In this document: positions 1 through 4,200 of the stretch, piece after piece
Layout: every line of letters starts with the position of its first letter
Position numbering within the stretch: the stretch's first letter is position 1
Program-made: the position numbers and the translations under genes
Assembly: GCA_947481355.1 (NCBI GenBank)
Contig: CANKGM010000143.1
Span: 1-5,731 of the forward strand
Direction of reading: 5' to 3'
DNA from: Chitinophagaceae bacterium
GTDB taxonomy: Bacteria > Bacteroidota > Bacteroidia > Chitinophagales > Chitinophagaceae
DNA: 5,731 nucleotides
Notes under the pieces: model-generated
The model's database searches: none
What the model was told of the DNA's origin: nothing
Seen by the model: the letters and a program-made list of their open reading frames with translations, nothing else

Positions 1-1069
1 CATTCTTTCCGCGTTTAGTAACCGTTGTTAACTGTGGAATGAGTTTCGCACTAAATTCATGTAAACGGTTGTTTATAAAAACAATCCGCTCTGAAACAGG
101 AACCCAGTCTGATGTAAATAATGAAAATTGTAGAATACCAGTTTGCATTTCATCAATCGGAATTTCAGCATTCAACAATAATTTATCTGCTGCATTTAAA
201 CTGATTTTATAAAACAGCACTCTATTCATATGCACCAACAAATTCATGTTCTTAAAGTTTTCAGGAGCATTAGCAGTCCTTTCAACTTTTATGAGCGCTT
301 TATCATTTGTAGTTTTAATGGAGATGGATGCACCTGTATTTTTAGGTGTTTCAAATGGAGTAACTCCAGATTTACCTTTTTCGTCTGTCCATTTTATTTG
401 ATACGTTTCACCAAGCTTTGGCAGTAGAAAGAAACTTCCCATACCATCGTGCTTTACTTTTAAGGAATCAAGTACTTTATTTTTATCATTAACAAGTACT
501 CCTTTGATGGAAACAGGCGCCCCAAACTGATTGACAGCTTTGAATGCAATACGAGTATTGATTCCATTGATCAAAAATCCTCCCTCAGGGAATAAAGACA
601 CTTGCGTTTTATACACAACCGGTTTATATACTTCTGGGGCCGTATTATTATTTATGATAAGATCTCTTTCATAAGTGAATACCGAATCGTCATTCAGCAT
701 CCAGCGTGTATAAGCTTTTACATGAATGAAATTTCCTGTATAGTCTGCTGGTAAATCAAAATTCCCTTTTGCAGTAGATTGAAACAATGGAGCAACTGTT
801 TGCTTGATCATCTTTCCCGTGGTATCGTACCACTCCATATAGAAGTTTTTACTCAAATTGCTTAACCCTGCATCTGAAAGGATATAGGCCTTATACCAAA
901 TAGTTTCTTCCTTATTGTAAATTGATTTATCAAAATGAATATGAACTTTCTCCGTTGGAAATTGATCGGCATAGATTGCCATCATGGAATCAATGTGTTG
1001 AGAAAAACTGGAATGGCCAGCACTAAGGAGAATCACAATAAAAAGCGAACGCAAGAACCTACTTTTCAT
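1..1069 (-). CDS. Secreted MG2/macroglobulin-like domain protein, N-terminal part (C-terminus off window)
   Basis: The open frame reads from ATG at 1069 leftward for 356 codons without a stop and leaves the window. Residues 1-24 form a signal peptide: basic start (MKSRFLR), hydrophobic stretch (LFIVILL), then a likely cleavage near SFSQ, so the protein is exported. Residues about 39-140 look like a macroglobulin MG2 beta-domain, with the pattern EKVHIHFDK (40-48) followed by ETIWYKAY (55-62). A second Ig-like beta-domain follows, with FPEGG (160-164), AFKAVNQFGAPV (175-186) and HDGMGSFFLLP (207-217). Bacteroidota proteins with this architecture are usually about 800-900 residues long, and some end in a TonB-plug-like domain, so well over half may be missing here. 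The exact role is unknown; exported or surface function is inference. It is codirectional with the upstream YCII gene but separated by 102 bases containing an inverted repeat, so it is probably a separate unit. The start is supported by the signal peptide beginning right at this Met. Confidence 0.9.
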   Translation of the reverse strand, partial: MKSRFLRSLFIVILLSAGHSSFSQHIDSMMAIYADQFPTEKVHIHFDKSIYNKEETIWYKAYILSDAGLSNLSKNFYMEWYDTTGKMIKQTVAPLFQSTAKGNFDLPADYTGNFIHVKAYTRWMLNDDSVFTYERDLIINNNTAPEVYKPVVYKTQVSLFPEGGFLINGINTRIAFKAVNQFGAPVSIKGVLVNDKNKVLDSLKVKHDGMGSFFLLPKLGETYQIKWTDEKGKSGVTPFETPKNTGASISIKTTNDKALIKVERTANAPENFKNMNLLVHMNRVLFYKISLNAADKLLLNAEIPIDEMQTGILQFSLFTSDWVPVSERIVFINNRLHEFSAKLIPQLTTVTKRGKN

Positions 1070-1120
1070 AATCAGATTGTATTACATGCAAAATACAATC
1101 AATAGCAAAAGAATGTGTAA

Positions 1121-1147
1121 TTTTTTTTGACTCTTGGTCAATAAAAA
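1121..1147. terminator. T/A-rich inverted repeat, possible weak terminator
   Basis: Arms 1121-1131 and 1137-1147 pair at 10 of 11 positions around a 5-base loop: TTGAC/GTCAA next to the loop, then one mismatch, then T-run against A-run. It lies between the end of the YCII gene and the start of the MG2-type gene. For minus-strand transcripts the U-tract precedes the GC-containing part of the hairpin instead of following it, so this is not a classical intrinsic terminator. A 5-bp ACTAG/CTAGT inverted repeat (1160-1176), overlapping the YCII stop codon, is another weak element. It is followed on the minus strand by a T-run at 1143-1149. Read cautiously. Confidence 0.3.
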
Positions 1148-1171
1148 AATATTTTAACAACTAGTCCTCGT

Positions 1172-1465
1172 CTAGTCTACCTGTGCTACCCTAAACGGAT
1201 GCACTTCAATCTCCTTCCAAACACCTTCTTGTACATAGGGTTCGTTGGCATACCACTGTTGAAAATCTGCATCGGTTTCAAATTGAAGAATCATTACGCT
1301 TCCCTTCATCTTGCCATCGTCATCTAGCATGGCGCCAGCTGAAACATAATGTCCATTGGCCTTAAGTCCACTTACTCCTGCAAGGTGAGCAGGACGTGCA
1401 GCCATTCTGCGTGGGAGAGCTTCTGTATCAGTTCCGTCGCGTGCGATAATTACATACTGTTTCAT
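1172..1465 (-). CDS. YCII-family (YciI-like) small protein
   Basis: This is a complete 97-residue protein, typical in length for the YciI-like family, which folds as a small ferredoxin-like alpha/beta barrel dimer. The pattern fits: a first beta strand MKQYVIIARDG, then R-P-A-HL (24-28) with the conserved candidate active-site His27, a GHYVSAGAML strand (38-47), the acidic DDDGKMKGSVMI segment (48-59), then ADFQQWYANEPYVQEGVW (66-83), matching the family's D-P-Y-x-x-x-G element. C-terminal EVHPFRVA also fits. Enzymatic roles are known for few members, so the substrate cannot be stated. It starts 17 bases after the stop of the aldehyde dehydrogenase gene on the same strand, so cotranscription is very likely and an accessory catabolic role plausible. 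No Shine-Dalgarno motif is visible. The family call is firm; the function is unknown. Confidence 0.92.
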   Translation of the reverse strand: MKQYVIIARDGTDTEALPRRMAARPAHLAGVSGLKANGHYVSAGAMLDDDGKMKGSVMILQFETDADFQQWYANEPYVQEGVWKEIEVHPFRVAQVD

Positions 1466-1482
1466 CTCGTTATGATTAAAAA

Positions 1483-2973
1483 TTAAGAAACGGCTTGTTT
1501 AGAAAGTTCATCATTAATAGTTCTGTTGATGCCCAATGGATTCGAATTTTGTAATTCAAGGGGAAGAAAATGATCTGCAAAATTTTGAAAAGACATCGGT
1601 CGTGCAAAACGTTTTATCGCATCTGCACCCACTGAGGTGAATCGACTATCTGTAGTAGAAGGGAATGGACCACCATGGTGCATGCTCAAGCAAACTTCCA
1701 CTCCGGTAGGCACGCCATTCAAAATCATTCTTCCACATTTTTCAACTACCGCATCAAAAATATCTACATGACTATTGATGTCTTTATCCGTTGCCATGAT
1801 GGTTGCAGTTAGCTGTCCTTCAATCTGATGAGCTACAGCCAACATCTCAGCGGCATCGGCACATTGAACTACTAATGAATATGGACCAAATACTTCTTGA
1901 TGAAGTTGATGATTTTTTAGAAACACTGCACCACTCGTAGTGGCAATGGTTGGAATTCCTTGATCAGCGGATGCCTCTATTGATGAAGCCGCGATAAGTG
2001 TAACTCCTTGTTGAGCCAATGCCTCTGAGCGTTTTTCAATATAGGCCTTTGCAATACCAGGATGCAACATTTTGCCTGGGGGAATATTTCCAATTTGAAC
2101 AGCAAGGGATGAAATAAATTGATCAAGTGCCTCACTTTTTATACCAATAATCAATCCTGGGTTGGTACAAAACTGTCCCACACCCAAAGTGATTGAACCT
2201 GCATAGTTAGCAGCAATCGATGCTGGATCTGCAGCCAATTTTTCATTCAATAGAAAAACGGGGTTCACACTGCCCATTTCAGAGAAAACAGGAATTGGTT
2301 CCTTGCGTTGATTAGCCATATCATACAATGCCTTACCACCGCTATAGGATCCCGTGAAACCAACTGCTTTTGTATGTGGATGCATTACCAAAGCCTTGCC
2401 AACTTCAAAAGAAGAACCATGAACATGACTAAATACCCCTTTAGGTAATCCAACCGATTCAACGGCTTTATCTATAATATCGGCTACGAGTTGACTGGTT
2501 TGTGGATGAGCAGGATGAGCCTTAACGATAACTGGACAACCAGCAGCTAAAGCAGAAGCCGTATCACCTCCGGCAGTTGAATAGGCGAATGGGAAATTAC
2601 TTGATCCAAAAACAACAACTGGACCCAGTGGAACCAACATCTTTCTGATATCTGGTTTTGGTGGCACTTTATCAGGAATAGCCGTATCGATGCTTGCTTC
2701 AATCCAATCGCCTTTCGCACAGGCCTTTGCGTAGCTCCTTAATTGAAATATTGTTCTGCCTCGCTCACCACGAAGACGTGCATCAGGCAAATTTGTCTCT
2801 CCCATAACAACAGCAATCAACTCATCACCACTTTGTTCTAGTCCATCCGCAATGGCATTCATCAATTCAGCACGTTTGCTCAACGATAGTTTTCTCATAA
2901 TCGGAGCAGCAGCTTTTGCAGCATCCATCACCAGGTTGATTTCCGAAATCGATGCGTCGTTATATTGATTCAT
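1483..2973 (-). CDS. Alpha-ketoglutarate semialdehyde (2,5-dioxovalerate) dehydrogenase, NADP-type
   Basis: This complete 496-residue cytosolic aldehyde dehydrogenase belongs, by its motifs, to the alpha-ketoglutarate semialdehyde dehydrogenase-like branch. The family oxidises alpha-ketoglutarate semialdehyde to alpha-ketoglutarate with NAD(P)+, as the last step of hydroxyproline, L-arabinose and glucarate breakdown. Visible residues: oxyanion Asn126 in GSSNFPFA (123-130), cofactor Lys151 in VKAHP, FTGS (206-209), general base Glu232 in SEMGSVNP, nucleophile Cys269 in GQFCTNPG, and cofactor-binding Glu360 in EVFGP. The SNFPFA, KAHPAHPQTS and SEMGSVNP signatures separate it from betaine-aldehyde or succinate-semialdehyde dehydrogenases. 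All catalytic positions are intact. It lies 86 bases after the lyase gene, which plausibly supplies its substrate, and 17 bases before the YCII gene. The gap upstream contains a strong hairpin (3000-3032). The start at MNQYNDASIS has no Shine-Dalgarno motif, as usual in this phylum. The family call is very secure; the exact substrate is inferred from family and neighbour. Confidence 0.96.
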   Translation of the reverse strand: MNQYNDASISEINLVMDAAKAAAPIMRKLSLSKRAELMNAIADGLEQSGDELIAVVMGETNLPDARLRGERGRTIFQLRSYAKACAKGDWIEASIDTAIPDKVPPKPDIRKMLVPLGPVVVFGSSNFPFAYSTAGGDTASALAAGCPVIVKAHPAHPQTSQLVADIIDKAVESVGLPKGVFSHVHGSSFEVGKALVMHPHTKAVGFTGSYSGGKALYDMANQRKEPIPVFSEMGSVNPVFLLNEKLAADPASIAANYAGSITLGVGQFCTNPGLIIGIKSEALDQFISSLAVQIGNIPPGKMLHPGIAKAYIEKRSEALAQQGVTLIAASSIEASADQGIPTIATTSGAVFLKNHQLHQEVFGPYSLVVQCADAAEMLAVAHQIEGQLTATIMATDKDINSHVDIFDAVVEKCGRMILNGVPTGVEVCLSMHHGGPFPSTTDSRFTSVGADAIKRFARPMSFQNFADHFLPLELQNSNPLGINRTINDELSKQAVS

Positions 2974-2999
2974 AGTTGTTTTTTACGAATATTGAGGGG

Positions 3000-3032
3000 G
3001 TGTTCACTGAAACTGTTGATTCAAGTAAACAC
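3000..3032. promoter_or_regulatory. 33-base interrupted palindrome between lyase and dehydrogenase genes
   Basis: The ends GTGTTCAC (3000-3007) and GTAAACAC (3025-3032) pair at 7 of 8 positions, with a G-U pair at the eighth in the minus-strand RNA. Inside this, TGAA (3008-3011) pairs with TTCA (3020-3023), leaving one bulged base and an 8-base loop. The result is a 12-bp stem in the leader of the dehydrogenase message. No U-run follows on the minus strand, so it is not an intrinsic terminator. It could be an RNA stability or processing hairpin, or an operator. It also contains TTGATTCAA (3016-3024), which resembles the core of the palindrome at 4055-4073. The structure is visible; its function is inference. 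Confidence 0.4.
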
Positions 3033-3059
3033 AATATAAAAAGACAAAATACCTAGAGA

Positions 3060-3980
3060 CTATAGCACAATTGATTTATAATCAGGCAAGGTTGGTCTAA
3101 CAGCAAGGGCAGTATCGATAATGGTTTCAACGCGTTTACGCTCTTCTCCAACCAAGGTTAGTCGTGGAGCGCGAACATATTCACTTCCCATTCCGGTTTT
3201 GGACTCACAGAATTTAATATACTGCACCAATTTAGGATGAATATCCAATTCAAGCAACGGCATGAACCAGCGGTAAATCTTAGTAGCCTCAGCGATACGA
3301 CCTGCTTTTACCAAGCGATAAATAGCAACCGTTTCTGCAGGGAAAGCACATACCAGGCCTGCTACCCAACCATCAGCACCCATCACCAATTCTTCCATGG
3401 CTAATGTATCCACACCACATAGAATCTTTAAATCGGTTCCAAATTTATTTATCAATCTGGTCACATTCGTAATATCACGGGTAGACTCTTTAACAGCTTG
3501 AATATTTTTATGTTTGATTAAAACCTCAAACATATCGGGTGTAGTATCAATTTTATAGTCTACTGGGTTGTTATAAATCATAATGGGAAGTCCAGTATTT
3601 TCTGCCACTTGAGTGAAATGATAAATGGTTTCCCTATCATCACTCTTATAGCGCATCGGTGGCAACAACATCAACCCATGTGCACCCCATTTCTCAGCCA
3701 ATTTCGCTTGACGAACTGCTTCATCCGTTGAGCCTTCAGCAATATTCAATAAAACAGGCACTTTATCGCCAATAGTCTTGAGAGCCTCCTTAAGCAAGGT
3801 CTCTTTCTCGGCTTCGGTTATAGTGCTGGCTTCACCCAATGATCCACTTAAAATAATGCCATCCACACCTGCTTCCAGTTGTGCATTAAAACCTTTGACG
3901 TTTAAATCAATATCTAATTCTCCGTTTGGTTTAAACTTTGTTGTAATCGCGGGATAGACACCTTTCCAGTTAGGCTTCAT
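3060..3980 (-). CDS. DHDPS/NAL-superfamily lyase, probable deaminase or dehydratase giving alpha-ketoglutarate semialdehyde
   Basis: This is a 306-residue class I (Schiff-base) TIM-barrel enzyme of the dihydrodipicolinate synthase/N-acetylneuraminate lyase superfamily. Landmarks: GVYPAITTKF (7-16), the substrate-carboxylate loop GSLGEAST (46-53), LLPPMRY (105-111), catalytic Tyr136 in IYNNP and Schiff-base Lys164 in VKES. It is probably not lysine-biosynthetic DapA: the GTTGE loop is GSLGE, the YY after the barrel Pro is absent, and the Arg expected five residues after the catalytic Tyr is Asp141. The tail YRWFMPLLELDIHPKLVQ with VRAPRL resembles, from memory, DHDPS-family proteins in 4-hydroxyproline clusters (pyrroline-4-hydroxy-2-carboxylate deaminase). 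2-keto-3-deoxy-pentonate dehydratase is the main alternative. An adjacent semialdehyde dehydrogenase supports either. The start was set at 3980 because the family N-terminus begins there. An in-frame ATG at 4040 would add 20 unlike residues (MPYLFIFQ...) and would cover the candidate promoter. The family is certain; the substrate is moderate inference. Confidence 0.95.
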   Translation of the reverse strand: MKPNWKGVYPAITTKFKPNGELDIDLNVKGFNAQLEAGVDGIILSGSLGEASTITEAEKETLLKEALKTIGDKVPVLLNIAEGSTDEAVRQAKLAEKWGAHGLMLLPPMRYKSDDRETIYHFTQVAENTGLPIMIYNNPVDYKIDTTPDMFEVLIKHKNIQAVKESTRDITNVTRLINKFGTDLKILCGVDTLAMEELVMGADGWVAGLVCAFPAETVAIYRLVKAGRIAEATKIYRWFMPLLELDIHPKLVQYIKFCESKTGMGSEYVRAPRLTLVGEERKRVETIIDTALAVRPTLPDYKSIVL

Positions 3981-3997
3981 AATAATAATTTTATGGA

Positions 3998-4028
3998 CAA
4001 ATGTAATTCTGTTAGGCTGAAATATAAA
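3998..4028 (-). promoter_or_regulatory. Candidate Bacteroidota-type promoter for the lyase operon
   Basis: On the minus strand, TACATTTG (4005 to 3998) matches the phylum's -7 consensus TAnnTTTG exactly. TTTA (4028 to 4025) sits 19 bases upstream, one mismatch from the TTTG -33 box and at the usual spacing. Transcription would begin roughly a dozen bases before ATG 3980, which supports that start over the ATG at 4040. This rests on motif matching alone. Confidence 0.5.
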
Positions 4029-4035
4029 TAGATAT

Positions 4036-4076
4036 GGCATTTATTTATGTAAAAATTTATTGAGTCAATAAATGCC
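4036..4076. promoter_or_regulatory. Perfect 19-bp palindrome with an extra half-site, candidate operator
   Basis: ATTTATTGA (4055-4063), a central G, and TCAATAAAT (4065-4073) form a perfect inverted repeat. A third half-site, ATTTATTTA (4039-4047), lies 16 bases from the second in the same orientation. GGCATTTATT (4036-4045) is also an exact inverted copy of AATAAATGCC (4067-4076). The palindrome centre is about 70 bases upstream of the expected start sites of both divergent promoters, where a dimeric activator or shared regulator might bind. The repeat is seen directly; operator function is inferred. AT-rich DNA gives some chance palindromes, but a 9-bp perfect arm is notable. Confidence 0.5.
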
Positions 4077-4118
4077 CTTGTTTGCCCATATACAACCTAA
4101 AAAAAGCTACAATGAACC

Positions 4119-4126
4119 TAACTTTG
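4119..4126 (+). promoter_or_regulatory. Candidate -7 box for the kinase/PLP-enzyme fusion gene
   Basis: TAACTTTG matches TAnnTTTG exactly and lies about 70 bases before ATG 4197. No TTG-type -33 box is seen at 19-21 bases upstream, so the promoter may be weak or activator-dependent. It is flanked by AACCTAA direct repeats (4094-4100 and 4115-4121, exactly 21 bases apart) and an inverted copy TAGGTT (4131-4136), which could be a second operator. Confidence 0.4.
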
Positions 4127-4152
4127 TGGATAGGTTACAAGCAATTCATAGA

Positions 4153-4200
4153 ATGATGAAATTTTATGAACTTACAGCCGCAATTAAACATCAACGATGA
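4153..4200 (+). CDS. Possible 15-codon leader ORF overlapping the fusion gene start
   Basis: ATGATGAAATTT... encodes MMKFYELTAAIKHQR and ends in TGA at 4198-4200, overlapping the fusion gene ATG at 4197-4199 as ATGA. It lies downstream of the candidate -7 box, so it would be in the transcript. Such stop-start overlaps can couple translation, which may matter where no Shine-Dalgarno motif is present. The ORF is very short and could easily be chance; the peptide resembles nothing I recognise. Confidence 0.2.
   Translation: MMKFYELTAAIKHQR

Noticed and set aside
230..427. Plus-strand 65-codon ORF
   Set aside because: It lies wholly inside the minus-strand MG2-type reading frame, has a low-complexity Phe/Ser-rich composition and resembles no family. 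It is an antisense shadow.
1070..1110. Promoter for the MG2-type gene (minus-strand TATTTTG near 1091-1097)
   Set aside because: It is one base short of TAnnTTTG and has no -33 box at the right spacing, so no promoter was called.
3060..3980. Housekeeping dapA (lysine biosynthesis)
   Set aside because: The loop threonines, tyrosine and arginine of DapA are replaced, and the neighbouring genes are catabolic.
3981..4040. 20-residue N-terminal extension of the lyase
   Set aside because: The residues do not fit the family and cover the candidate promoter, so the gene was started at 3980.
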